The notes below the pieces were generated by a model, which was not told where the DNA came from, made no database searches, and was given only the letters and a program-made list of their open reading frames with translations. From MFZZ01 sp964610165 (lineage in GTDB: Bacteria; Patescibacteriota; Microgenomatia; UBA1406; GWC2-37-13): DNA of 64,000 nucleotides. The stretch's first letter is position 1, and each line of letters begins with the position of its first letter. The position numbers and the translations under genes are program-made. This document shows positions 32,941 through 41,314 of this stretch, piece after piece. The stretch lies in assembly GCA_964610165.1 (NCBI GenBank), contig CAZSUZ010000001.1:32150-96149 (forward strand). Reading direction: 5' to 3'.

Positions 32941-35925
32941 ATGTCTAACCAACCTAAACCAGAACAGAACAATCAAACAAATGTCTTTATCGAAATGGAG
33001 CATAAATGGCTCAAGCATTGGTATGAAAAAGGTGTGGTAGAAAAATATCTTCATAAAAACGATTCTTCAGATAAAAGATTTTCTTTTCAAGACGGTCCAA
33101 TAACTGCAAATAACCCAATGGGAGTTCATCATGCATGGGGTAGAACATACAAAGATTTATGGCAAAAATTTAACAACTTACTTGGAAAAAAACAACGATT
33201 TGTAAATGGTTTTGATTGTCAGGGACTTTGGGTAGAAGTGGAAGTAGAAAAAGAACTTGGCTTAAAAACTAAAAAAGATATCGAAAATTTAGTACCAGGA
33301 GACAAAGTAGCTTCAATTGCCAAGTTTGTTCAAATGTGTAAAGATCGAGTCATTAAATTCTCTGGAATTCAAACAGAACAAACAAAAAGACTTGGAAATT
33401 TTATGGATTGGGATAATTCTTACTTCACAATGGATGCAGATAATAACTATATGATCTGGCATTTTCTTAAAACATGTTTTGAACACGGTTGGATGTACAA
33501 AGGTCATGAATCTGTGCCTTGGTGTCCTCGTTGTGAAACTGCTATTTCTCAACATGAAATGTTGACAGAAGATTATAAAGAAGTTGTACATGAATCTATT
33601 TATTTTGCTCTGCCAATTAATGAACGTAATAAAGAATTTTTGCTTGTATGGACAACTACTCCATGGACGTTACCTGCAAATATAGCAGTAGCTGTAGATA
33701 AAAAAATCGATTATTCACAAGTTAAAGTTGAAGATAACTATTATTGGCTTGCATCAGATTTAGTGCAAACTCTTATTCCAGATGGTGAAGAAGTTAAGAA
33801 AGTAAAAGGTGAAGAATTAGTAGGACTTTCTTATAAAGGACCATTTGATCATTTACCAAATGTTGCAAAAGTTGCAAAGGAACATGCTGATAAATTTCAT
33901 AACGTTATCGCAACAGACGATATGATCATGCCAATTACAACTACAGAAGGTACTGGTATGGTTCATACAGCGGTTTCTGCTGGTACAGAAGATTTTAGAC
34001 TTGGTAAAAAATTAGGGTTGCCAATGATTCCTGTTATTAACGATGATGCAAGTTACATGGAAGGATTTGATTTCCTTTCAGGAAAAAATGCAAAAAAACA
34101 TCCGGAACTTATTTTAGACTACTTAAAAGAACAGTCTACAAATGAACATCCTTGGGTATTTAAAATTTTCCGTTATAAACACAGATATCCAGGTTGCTGG
34201 AGATGTAAAACAGAACTTGTATGGAAAGTTGCAGATGAATGGTACATTGCAATGGATAAACCAAGTGAAATGCAAAAAAATGATAAAAGAACTCTTCGTG
34301 AGCGAATGGTTGGTGTAGCAAAAAAAATTCATTGGATGCCAGAGTTTGGTTTAGATCGAGAACTTGATTGGCTTAAAAACATGCATGATTGGTTAATTAG
34401 TAAAAAGAATCGATATTGGGGACTTGCACTCCCAATTTATGAATGTAAAAAATGTAATACGTTTGAAGTATTAGGTTCAGAAGAAGAATTAAAAAAGCGT
34501 GCAGTTAAGGGATGGGATCAGTTTGAAGGAAAGACACCTCATAAACCATTTATTGATGAAGTTGTTATTTCATGTAAAACATGTGGTGGTGAAGTTCATA
34601 GAATTGATGATGTCGGAAATCCTTGGCTCGATGCAGGAATCGTTCCATATTCAACAATAAAAGAAAACAACGTTGGTGAACCTTTGTATCTTAAAGATAG
34701 AGAAGAGTGGAGAAAATGGTTTCCAGTAGATTTTATTACTGAATCATTCCCTGGACAGTTTAAAAACTGGTTCTATGCAATGATTGCTATGTCTACTGTG
34801 TTAGAAGATTCTAATCCTTTCCAAAATGTACTTGGATTTGCAACATTACTCGGAGAAGATGGCCGACCAATGCATAAAAGTTGGGGAAATTCTATTGAAT
34901 TTAATTCGGGCGCCGATGAAATTGGTGTTGATGTAATGCGTTGGATGTATGCACGTCAAAATCCTGCAGACAATTTATTATTCGGACCTAACAAAGCAAA
35001 TGAAGTTCGTCGACAGTTTTATTTACTGTTGTGGAATATCTTTAAATATTATCGTGATTACGCAGAAGTAGATGGTGTTTCTCATAAAGAAGCATCACTT
35101 CCAGAACTTTCTACAAATATAAATATATTAGATACATGGCTCATCTCTCGACTTCATGAAACTATCATCTTCACAAAAGAACAATTAGAGCAATATAATT
35201 TGCGAGATGCTTCTTCTAAATTGGAAGAATTTATTAATGATTTTTCTACTTGGTACATTCGTCGATCAAGAGATCGTGTTGGAACTTCTGCAGAAAATGA
35301 ACAAGATAAAAAACAATTTTATGAAACAATGCATTATGCATTAGTTAATTTATCTGTAACCCTTTCTCCAATTCTTCCATTTATTACAGAAGAAATGTAT
35401 ACACAGCTTACTAAGAATGAATCTGTTCATTTAGCATTTTGGCCAGAAATTTCTAAAGATTCTATAAATACTAAACTAATTAACGATATGAAAGTAGTAA
35501 GAACAATTGCAGAAGTTGGACAACGAGTTCGTCGCGAATTAAAACTCAAAGTACGCCAACCACTCGCAAGTATTACAATCAAGCTTCCAACAACAATGAA
35601 ATTTTTGGAACAACAATTTGTAGAACAATACAACGAACTGATTAAAGCAGAATTAAATGTGAAAGTTGTTCATTATGAAGAAGTAAAAGCAGAAGAAATA
35701 CAAGTAATATATGATACAGAGATTACTCCGGAATTAAAATTAGAAGGAGAACTTCGAGATTTAATGCGTTCTATTCAGCAAAAGAGAAAAGAACTTGGCA
35801 TTCAGGTTACAGATCAAATTCTACTTACAGTTCCAGAACAATTTAAACAGTTTGAAGAAACGCTTAAGAAACAAGTTCAGGCAAAAGAAATTGTGTATGG
35901 TTCTGAACTATCTGTAACAACATAA
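32941..35925 (+). CDS. ileS: Isoleucyl-tRNA synthetase
   Basis: A class I synthetase of 994 aa that charges tRNA-Ile. The HIGH-equivalent is HHAWG in NPMGVHHAWGRTY (residues 63-67), and the KMSKS-equivalent is HKSWGN (about 645-650). Both are the variant forms found in one widespread IleRS branch rather than the E. coli form. An editing domain, two zinc-ribbon-like Cys pairs (CKKC and CKTC, about 500-570) and a C-terminal anticodon-binding region are visible. FQDGPITANNPMGVHHAW and FDCQGLWVEVEVEKELG support IleRS rather than ValRS or LeuRS. Confidence 0.9.
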   Translation: MSNQPKPEQNNQTNVFIEMEHKWLKHWYEKGVVEKYLHKNDSSDKRFSFQDGPITANNPMGVHHAWGRTYKDLWQKFNNLLGKKQRFVNGFDCQGLWVEVEVEKELGLKTKKDIENLVPGDKVASIAKFVQMCKDRVIKFSGIQTEQTKRLGNFMDWDNSYFTMDADNNYMIWHFLKTCFEHGWMYKGHESVPWCPRCETAISQHEMLTEDYKEVVHESIYFALPINERNKEFLLVWTTTPWTLPANIAVAVDKKIDYSQVKVEDNYYWLASDLVQTLIPDGEEVKKVKGEELVGLSYKGPFDHLPNVAKVAKEHADKFHNVIATDDMIMPITTTEGTGMVHTAVSAGTEDFRLGKKLGLPMIPVINDDASYMEGFDFLSGKNAKKHPELILDYLKEQSTNEHPWVFKIFRYKHRYPGCWRCKTELVWKVADEWYIAMDKPSEMQKNDKRTLRERMVGVAKKIHWMPEFGLDRELDWLKNMHDWLISKKNRYWGLALPIYECKKCNTFEVLGSEEELKKRAVKGWDQFEGKTPHKPFIDEVVISCKTCGGEVHRIDDVGNPWLDAGIVPYSTIKENNVGEPLYLKDREEWRKWFPVDFITESFPGQFKNWFYAMIAMSTVLEDSNPFQNVLGFATLLGEDGRPMHKSWGNSIEFNSGADEIGVDVMRWMYARQNPADNLLFGPNKANEVRRQFYLLLWNIFKYYRDYAEVDGVSHKEASLPELSTNINILDTWLISRLHETIIFTKEQLEQYNLRDASSKLEEFINDFSTWYIRRSRDRVGTSAENEQDKKQFYETMHYALVNLSVTLSPILPFITEEMYTQLTKNESVHLAFWPEISKDSINTKLINDMKVVRTIAEVGQRVRRELKLKVRQPLASITIKLPTTMKFLEQQFVEQYNELIKAELNVKVVHYEEVKAEEIQVIYDTEITPELKLEGELRDLMRSIQQKRKELGIQVTDQILLTVPEQFKQFEETLKKQVQAKEIVYGSELSVTT

Positions 35926-35933
35926 CAATCTGC

Positions 35934-35939
35934 TACAAT
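35934..35939 (+). promoter_or_regulatory. Leaderless -10 of rodA
   Basis: TACAAT, 9 nt before the ATG at 35949. Confidence 0.4.
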
Positions 35940-35948
35940 AGGTAAGAT

Positions 35949-37147
35949 ATGCCATTAGTTCAGTTAATACCAGTTTTTCTTATTTTCTTATTTGGACTTA
36001 TTAATTTATTTGGTATTCGTCCAGATTTAACCTTACGTCATATTGGGTTTTTTGGTGCAGGTTTAGCTATATTTGTACTTATAAAATTATTTAGAATAAA
36101 CATGCAGTTTATTCGTTCTAATGCAACAATGTTATATTGGGTNNNNNNNNNNNNNNNNNNNNNNNNNNNNNNNNNNNNNNNNNNNNNNNNNNNNNNNNNN
36201 NNNNNNNNNNNNNNNNNNNNNNNNNNNNNNNNNNNNNNNNNNTATTTAGAATAAACATGCAGTTTATTCGTTCTAATGCAACAATGTTATATTGGGTATT
36301 TGTTGTAATTTTGGTTATTACGCTTTATTTTGGTGTAGATGTAAATGGTTCTCGTCGATGGTTTGATATTTATGTGTTTAGATTTCAGCCTTCTGAATTT
36401 ATTAAAATATTTTTTATTATTTTTCTTGCAAACATATTTGCTAGATATCAATCGTATAAACAGCAAAATACTATTTTTCTTTCAACATTAGCCTACACAG
36501 TTATTCCATTTTTTCTTATTTATAGACAACCAGATTTGGGTAGTGCTATGGTATTTTTTGCCATATTTGTAATTATGGCATTTTTGTCTCCAATTCCTAA
36601 GAAACATATTATGATGTTTATTGGGGGTATTATTGCATTATTACCGCTTCTTTGGTTTGTAATGCATGATTATCAGCGCGATCGTATTATTGGTTTTTTA
36701 AAACCTTCACATGATGTAACAGATACTACATATAATATGGCGCAGGCGATTATTGCAATTGGTTCTGGAACTGTAATGGGTAATGGGCTTGGACTTGGGA
36801 CACAATCCCAGCTTTATTTTTTGCCAGAATATCATACTGATTTTGCATTTTCTTCGTTTGTAGAACAGTTTGGTTTTATAGGAGGTCTTATTCTTATTGT
36901 TTTGTATTTAATCTTTTTTACAACGTTATTTATGCGCATGATGCACTACGCCAATCATAAAGATGAACAAGGAAAGTTTCATTACTATTATTTGGTAGGG
37001 TTTTCTGCTTTTGTTATTTTTCAAACTTGTGTAAATATTGGCATGAATTTAGGATTACTACCAATTGCAGGAATTACACTGCCATTTATTTCGTATGGAG
37101 GATCTTCGTTAATTACTTTAATGATAGGAATCGCACTTTTGCCATGA
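35949..37147 (+). CDS. rodA: SEDS family protein RodA, broken only by an assembly gap
   Basis: The second SEDS polymerase, likely for side-wall growth. Landmarks are SRRWFDIYVFRFQPSEFIKI, YRQPDLGSAMVFF and LPFISYGGSSLIT. A 100-N gap (36143-36242) interrupts it, but 55 nt before the gap (36088-36142) are repeated exactly after it (36243-36297). Removing the gap and one copy restores a single frame of about 347 aa. The C terminus (MIGIALLP, stop) ends several residues before where FtsW continues with NIAKSSRV. The stop codon lies in the conserved CATGG that ends the neighbouring minus-strand 3' element. Confidence 0.82.
36143..36242. other. Artificial 100-N assembly gap with duplicated contig ends
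   Basis: The gap is exactly 100 N and is flanked by an exact 55-nt repeat (36088-36142 and 36243-36297), the pattern left when two overlapping contigs are scaffolded without merging. No sequence is probably missing. Confidence 0.9.
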
Positions 37148-37185
37148 AAAAAGCGCTGCCTCAGTGGGTTACACCGAGGCAGCGC
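37147..37185 (-). terminator. Intrinsic terminator with CATGG end
   Basis: On the minus strand a perfect 10-bp stem GCGCTGCCTC/GAGGCAGCGC (37153-37162 with 37176-37185) is followed by six U and then CATGG, the same end as the AGCACC elements. It ends the two-gene unit 38043-37205. Confidence 0.85.
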
Positions 37186-37204
37186 CAGGACGCACAGTTA
37201 AGAA

Positions 37205-37666
37205 CTATTCTTTTTTCTCCAGTTCAATTGCATCTTGTTGCAAAGAAATGAGAGCCATACGCCAACGAAAGTCTTGAGAAATGCTCACTCCTTTCTCACT
37301 TTGTAGCAACCTAATTACTTCTCCACGTAACATACTAGGTGAGGGAGGTGAAGGCAAAACTTGCTCTGGAATAAACTTAAGCCATTGGTTGTACATTCTA
37401 ACCCAAAAGTTACATGCGGACTGATTACCAACACGATGCACAGTGACAGCAATAGTGTAGGTTGAATCAGCTGTATCAAGCATATCTTGCTCAAGCACAA
37501 GGACTGCACCTTCATAATTTGGAGCTAGACCAATGTTAACTTGGTGTTGAAGTCCAAATTCATAGTAAGTGCCTATTTTAGAGCATGAATCACATGCAAC
37601 TTGAGCACTATAATTCTGGAAACGCATTTCATGAACTTGTTTACTTCCACATTGTGGGCATTTCAT
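37205..37666 (-). CDS. Zinc-ribbon protein of unknown function (cassette-type)
   Basis: A 153 aa protein beginning MKCPQCGSKQ and continuing with CDSCSK, so two CxxC knuckles within the first 32 residues form a probable zinc ribbon. The remainder is helical, with a Pro/Ser hinge near 103-110. Such ribbons occur in many nucleic-acid-binding proteins, but nothing more precise can be said. The SD AAAGGGA precedes the ATG, which is 14 nt after the stop of the 37681 gene, so the two form an operon ending in the terminator at 37153. Confidence 0.7.
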   Translation of the reverse strand: MKCPQCGSKQVHEMRFQNYSAQVACDSCSKIGTYYEFGLQHQVNIGLAPNYEGAVLVLEQDMLDTADSTYTIAVTVHRVGNQSACNFWVRMYNQWLKFIPEQVLPSPPSPSMLRGEVIRLLQSEKGVSISQDFRWRMALISLQQDAIELEKKE

Positions 37667-37680
37667 AGCTCAATCCCTTT

Positions 37681-38043
37681 CTAGATCATTAGAATGATAT
37701 CATCAGGTTTAAAAGGAACTAGATTCCCTTTACGAGTTTGGATAGCTCCCTCACAATTATACTTTTCAATTTCTTGAAGAAGTTCTTTATTGAAGGGAAA
37801 TTTACTTTGTATTTCTTCTTTCGGAATAAATATCCCGTTAATGAAGAATACACCTGAAAGGTCAAATATTTGATTTGACACTTGTCCTTCTCCTGTTGGA
37901 TTAGTTGTCGTGAAGAATTGAACCCCAAATACATCAGATTCAATATTTGCTGCGTCAATAATCATTCGTTCAACAGAACTAATGTAGAAACGAATTTTAC
38001 CACCATAGAAAAAAAGACGTTTAATGCGTAAATCTTTAATCAT
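37681..38043 (-). CDS. Small protein of unknown function (cassette-type)
   Basis: A 120 aa protein, beta-rich, with no recognised family and a C-terminal LVPFKPDDIILMI strand. A TAGGAGA SD lies shortly before the ATG. The leader from the extended -10 at 38131 is about 85 nt. It is the first gene of a two-gene unit with the zinc-ribbon gene and is divergent from the small gene at 38207, with which it shares a promoter region. Confidence 0.68.
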   Translation of the reverse strand: MIKDLRIKRLFFYGGKIRFYISSVERMIIDAANIESDVFGVQFFTTTNPTGEGQVSNQIFDLSGVFFINGIFIPKEEIQSKFPFNKELLQEIEKYNCEGAIQTRKGNLVPFKPDDIILMI

Positions 38044-38130
38044 GAGTATCTCCTATATCTCAAAGTGCTTCAATATACTTCTTTGCAAAACCAAGATTCT
38101 ACTACTTGATGTAACAACAAAAGCGTATCA

Positions 38131-38164
38131 ATTATATCATGCTATAGGATAAATTTGGTATAAT
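38131..38164. promoter_or_regulatory. Divergent extended -10 promoters sharing one CCTATAGC motif
   Basis: Minus strand: CCTATAGCATGATATAAT (38148 to 38131), -10 TATAAT at 38131-38136, preceded by TGA. Plus strand: TTGGTATAAT with TATAAT at 38159-38164. The motif GCTATAGG (38141-38148) lies between both -10 boxes, so one bound protein could control both small-gene units. Confidence 0.65.
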
Positions 38165-38206
38165 GTGTATTTCAAACAGGTACTATACAGATAACGAAAG
38201 GAAACA

Positions 38207-38503
38207 TTGATGTCAAAGCATAATGATGTTCCATTTGAAGTGCCAGTTAATGGCCCTGTAAAAGTGTTAAAACTGGATTCAGGCAAAGATGAAGAAGGTG
38301 CATATACCAAACTCATTTTTGTTTTTCTGGACGGGTTTGAGGTTACCATGAAAGTGTATGACTGGGAAAGGTACTCACCGAACACTCGGCTTATTATGTT
38401 TCGGGTACCCAATGCTGATCTTGATCAGAACATTCCTCTGGATGCACAAGGAGACTCTGAGCAGGATGGTGCAGAAATTAATTTGTATATTTATCCTGAT
38501 TGA
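38207..38503 (+). CDS. Small acidic protein of unknown function (cassette-type)
   Basis: A 98 aa protein, strongly acidic near the C terminus (DLDQNIPLDAQGDSEQDGAE), beta-rich in the middle. No family recognised. The leader is about 42 nt with GAAAGGAAA before the ATG. It is followed by a perfect 12-bp hairpin and then by the leaderless rplU. Base composition is clearly richer in G+C than rplU-rpmA. Confidence 0.7.
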   Translation: MMSKHNDVPFEVPVNGPVKVLKLDSGKDEEGAYTKLIFVFLDGFEVTMKVYDWERYSPNTRLIMFRVPNADLDQNIPLDAQGDSEQDGAEINLYIYPD

Positions 38504-38508
38504 ACTAT

Positions 38509-38542
38509 TTGTCGTGAAGGGCGCATTCGTCCTTCACGACAA
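38509..38542 (+). terminator. Perfect 12-bp hairpin
   Basis: TTGTCGTGAAGG (38509-38520) pairs with CCTTCACGACAA (38531-38542), 10-nt loop. No U tract follows, so termination may depend on other factors. Confidence 0.65.
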
Positions 38543-38579
38543 CCCCACATTTACCTGTTGAACTTATACAATTATTGAG

Positions 38580-38585
38580 TATAAT
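38580..38585 (+). promoter_or_regulatory. Leaderless -10 of rplU-rpmA
   Basis: TATAAT, 6 nt before the ATG at 38592. Confidence 0.55.
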
Positions 38586-38591
38586 AATGAA

Positions 38592-38900
38592 ATGCAAAAG
38601 TACGCAGTTATATTAGTTGGTGGAAAACAATTCTTAGTACAAGAAGGTGACCAACTTTTAGTAGAAAATTTAAATCAAGAAGTAAACGCAAAAATTGAAT
38701 TGCCTATTCTTATGTCATTTAATGAAACAAATGAATTAGAAGTAGGTGCTCCAGAGCTTGCTAAAAAAGCAAGTGCAGAAGTTATTGAAAATGTAAAAGG
38801 TGATAAAGTACGAGTCGCAAAATTTAAATCAAAAGTACGATACAGAAAAGTTCGTGGTTTTCGTCCACAACTTACAAAAATTAAAATTGTAACAATATAA
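38592..38900 (+). CDS. rplU: Ribosomal protein bL21
   Basis: A 102 aa large-subunit protein. It begins MQKYAVILVGGKQFLVQEGDQ, typical of L21, and ends with KFKSKVRYRKVRGFRPQLTKIKI, the rRNA-binding basic region. rpmA follows after 1 nt, the usual pairing. Confidence 0.95.
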   Translation: MQKYAVILVGGKQFLVQEGDQLLVENLNQEVNAKIELPILMSFNETNELEVGAPELAKKASAEVIENVKGDKVRVAKFKSKVRYRKVRGFRPQLTKIKIVTI

Positions 38901-38901
38901 C

Positions 38902-39177
38902 ATGGCACATACCAAGGCGCAGCGCGCAGTAAAAGGAAATCGAGATTCAATATCAAAAAGACGTGGAGTTAAGTTATTTGGTGGACAAAAAGCAATTCCA
39001 GGAAACATAATTATTCGTCAAAAAGGTACAAAAGTACACGCCGGTGAAGGTGTTATTTTGTCTCGAGATTTTACTCTTGTTGCACAGAATGAAGGTACAG
39101 TAACCTTTTACACAAGAGAAGGTAAACAATACGTTAAAATCGTAGCTAACGAACCAGTTTCACAAAACGTAGCATAA
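38902..39177 (+). CDS. rpmA: Ribosomal protein bL27
   Basis: A 91 aa protein of the peptidyl-transferase region. The N terminus MAHTKAQRAVKGNRDSIS keeps the A-H-x-K-A start but differs from the common AHKKAGGSTRNGRDS; the RRGVKLFGGQ and GNIIIRQKGTKVHAGEGV core is canonical. It is co-transcribed with rplU. Confidence 0.95.
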   Translation: MAHTKAQRAVKGNRDSISKRRGVKLFGGQKAIPGNIIIRQKGTKVHAGEGVILSRDFTLVAQNEGTVTFYTREGKQYVKIVANEPVSQNVA

Positions 39178-39198
39178 AACGTGTTGTAAACTATATGC

Positions 39199-39789
39199 AT
39201 GGATACTACTTCAATTGATACTCTCATAGAAAAATTTAATACAGAAGAAGATACAGTTGCTCGTGCAAAAATTATTTATCATCTGCAACGTGAAAAGTCA
39301 TTATCTCTTAAACAAATTGCAGAAAAGGTTAAACTGCATGCAACTTATATATCTCATTATCTACGAATCATAGAATTACCAAACCTAGTTTTAGATGGTT
39401 ATTATGCAAATCAGCTTTCTTCAGCACACTTATTTATTCTATCTCGTCTTAAAAATAAAGAAGATATGCTTAGAGCATATGAAATAATTCTAGCTAAAAA
39501 CTTAACATCTGCTCAAACAGAGGAGCTAATTCGTGAAATTAAATTTTCTATTTCTTCAACAAATGAACAACTTCCTCCAGATAAAATTAATGAATTAGCA
39601 AAGAAAATAAATAGAGCATTTCCTAAAGTAAAGGTAAAAATTATTCAAACAAGAGTAAAAGGAAAATTTGTTTTAGAATTACAAGGAGATTCAAAACTAA
39701 CAACTACATTTATAAAAGAAGTTGCAGACAAACTTTCTCAACGAGCATTTTCAGACATACATGACGATATGCTTCAAATATTAGAGTAA
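39199..39789 (+). CDS. ParB/KorB-type helix-turn-helix protein lacking the ParB nuclease domain
   Basis: A 196 aa protein whose first 110 residues match the central HTH of ParB-like proteins (LKQIAEKVKLHATYISHYLRIIELP, LSSAHLFILSRLKN). The N-terminal CTP-binding/Srx domain of ParB is absent. The C-terminal third may be a dimerisation domain. It could be a DNA-binding regulator or a divergent partition or nucleoid protein. TATATG/TAAACT lies 6 nt before the ATG. Its stop is 1 nt from the convergent lepB stop. Confidence 0.65.
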   Translation: MDTTSIDTLIEKFNTEEDTVARAKIIYHLQREKSLSLKQIAEKVKLHATYISHYLRIIELPNLVLDGYYANQLSSAHLFILSRLKNKEDMLRAYEIILAKNLTSAQTEELIREIKFSISSTNEQLPPDKINELAKKINRAFPKVKVKIIQTRVKGKFVLELQGDSKLTTTFIKEVADKLSQRAFSDIHDDMLQILE

Positions 39790-39790
39790 T

Positions 39791-40384
39791 TTATTCAGTA
39801 GCTATTAACGAAAATGTTACATTATTACCTTCTAGTGGATTTTCTATTGTACCCATTACATTAAAAGGAAAATATCTATAAATAACATGTCCAATAATAC
39901 TTTCATAAGGAATAGGTCCAAATTCTCTGGAATCAGAAGATCGTGGTCTATTATCTCCCATAACAAAATAATTACCTTCTGGTACAACTATCGGAACACC
40001 TTCTTGAACAAATCCTGCTAAAGAAAGTGTTGTTACATCTGCAATATATGTTTCAGTAACCTCATTACCATTTACATAGACTTTTTCATTTTCAATTAAA
40101 ATAGTATCGCCAGGTAGACCAATAATTCTTTTAATATATTCTAAGTCTGGATTACGTGGTGCATGAAATACAACAACATCACCGCGAATTGGTTGTCTTA
40201 ATTTGTAGGTTACTTTACTTGTAAAAATATAATTACCGTTTTCAAATGTGGGTTCCATTGATGCGCCTTTAATTTGATTAGGTTGAAGAATAAATAAATA
40301 TACAACAATAAAAATAGATCCTACAAAGACTACCGTTTCCAATATTTCCATTACGAAAATAATAATAGCCTTTAAAATATACAT
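39791..40384 (-). CDS. lepB: Signal peptidase I
   Basis: Removes signal peptides of exported proteins. This is a 197 aa protein with one N-terminal membrane helix (about 15-35). The catalytic Ser42 is in GASMEPTF and the general base Lys85 in YIKRIIGLPGD; GDNRPRSSDSREFG is the third conserved box. TACAAT on the minus strand lies 8 nt before the ATG. It is divergent from tRNA-Val. Confidence 0.94.
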   Translation of the reverse strand: MYILKAIIIFVMEILETVVFVGSIFIVVYLFILQPNQIKGASMEPTFENGNYIFTSKVTYKLRQPIRGDVVVFHAPRNPDLEYIKRIIGLPGDTILIENEKVYVNGNEVTETYIADVTTLSLAGFVQEGVPIVVPEGNYFVMGDNRPRSSDSREFGPIPYESIIGHVIYRYFPFNVMGTIENPLEGNNVTFSLIATE

Positions 40385-40392
40385 ATCATACT

Positions 40393-40398
40393 ATTGTA
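40393..40398 (-). promoter_or_regulatory. Leaderless -10 of lepB
   Basis: Minus-strand TACAAT, 8 nt before the ATG at 40384. Confidence 0.45.
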
Positions 40399-40432
40399 AT
40401 GAACTGAAACTGTAAAAACAACGCAAAAAAGG

Positions 40433-40438
40433 TATAAT
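40433..40438 (+). promoter_or_regulatory. -10 box of tRNA-Val
   Basis: TATAAT, 11 nt before the first base of the mature tRNA. Confidence 0.55.
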
Positions 40439-40449
40439 AACCACCATAA

Positions 40450-40522
40450 GCACACATAGCTCAGTTGGTAGAGCACTTCATTCACATTGAAGGGGTCTCT
40501 GGTTCAAGTCCAGATGTGTGCA
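40450..40522 (+). tRNA. tRNA-Val (anticodon CAC)
   Basis: A 73-nt cloverleaf: acceptor GCACACA/TGTGTGC, D-arm GCTC...GAGC, anticodon stem CTTCA/TGAAG with loop TTCACAT (anticodon CAC), T-arm TCTGG/CCAGA with loop TTCAAGT, discriminator A. The 3' CCA is not encoded. It reads GUG. Confidence 0.95.
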
Positions 40523-40547
40523 CTATTAAAATATACGACATGCATTA

Positions 40548-40553
40548 TATAAT
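40548..40553 (+). promoter_or_regulatory. Leaderless -10 of the glycosyltransferase gene
   Basis: TATAAT, 5 nt before the ATG at 40559. Confidence 0.5.
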
Positions 40554-40558
40554 TAATT

Positions 40559-41311
40559 ATGCTGACTGTAGCAATTCTCACTCATAACGATGAAAGTCGT
40601 ATAAAACACTGTCTTAAGTTTATTAACTTTAGTGATGAAGTGCTTATTGTTGATGATTTTTCAACAGATAATACGGTTAAGGTTGCTCGTGAACTAAAAG
40701 CTCGTGTAATAGAACAAAAACTAGATAATAATTTTGGGGCACAGCGGAATAGATTGTTAGAACAGGCACGAGGTGAGTGGGTACTTTTTATCGATTCAGA
40801 CGAGGAAGTGACAACAGAGCTTGCTAATGAGATAAAAGACACACTTAAGGAACCGAAGTATGATGTTTACTTTATTAAGAGACAAGATTTTTTCTGGAAT
40901 AAGCCTATTATGCATGGAGAAGTATCAAAGGCACGTAAGAATGGATTTATCCGACTAATAAAAAAAGGAAGTGGAACTTGGAAAGGAACCGTTCATGAAG
41001 AATTTATCACAAATAAGACTGTAGGACAACTTATACATTCAATACATCATTATCCTCATCAAACAGTTAGCGAATTCCTTCAACATGTTAATTTTTATAG
41101 TACTCTTCGGGCTCAGGAGTTACATAAGCAAAAAGTTAAAGCCTCAATTTTTTCAATCATAACGCTCCCATTAGCAAAATTTTTATATACTTTTTTTGTA
41201 AAACAAGGGTTTAGAGATGGAGCAGCTGGTTTTGTATATTCTTTTATGATGAGTTTTCATTCATTCTTAGTACGATCAAAATTGTATCAGTATCAACATA
41301 TTAATACTTAA
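40559..41311 (+). CDS. Family 2 glycosyltransferase (WaaE/KdtX-like)
   Basis: A 250 aa GT-A enzyme. It starts LTVAILTHNDESRIKHCL, has EVLIVDDFSTDNTV, the NFGAQRNRLL segment and the DxD-like LFIDSDEEV, then a hydrophobic C-terminal region (about 195-235). This sub-type adds sugars in LPS cores or surface glycans. It is 3 nt upstream of an O-antigen-ligase-like gene, so the two probably serve one surface polymer. Confidence 0.82.
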   Translation: MLTVAILTHNDESRIKHCLKFINFSDEVLIVDDFSTDNTVKVARELKARVIEQKLDNNFGAQRNRLLEQARGEWVLFIDSDEEVTTELANEIKDTLKEPKYDVYFIKRQDFFWNKPIMHGEVSKARKNGFIRLIKKGSGTWKGTVHEEFITNKTVGQLIHSIHHYPHQTVSEFLQHVNFYSTLRAQELHKQKVKASIFSIITLPLAKFLYTFFVKQGFRDGAAGFVYSFMMSFHSFLVRSKLYQYQHINT

Positions 41312-41314
41312 ATT

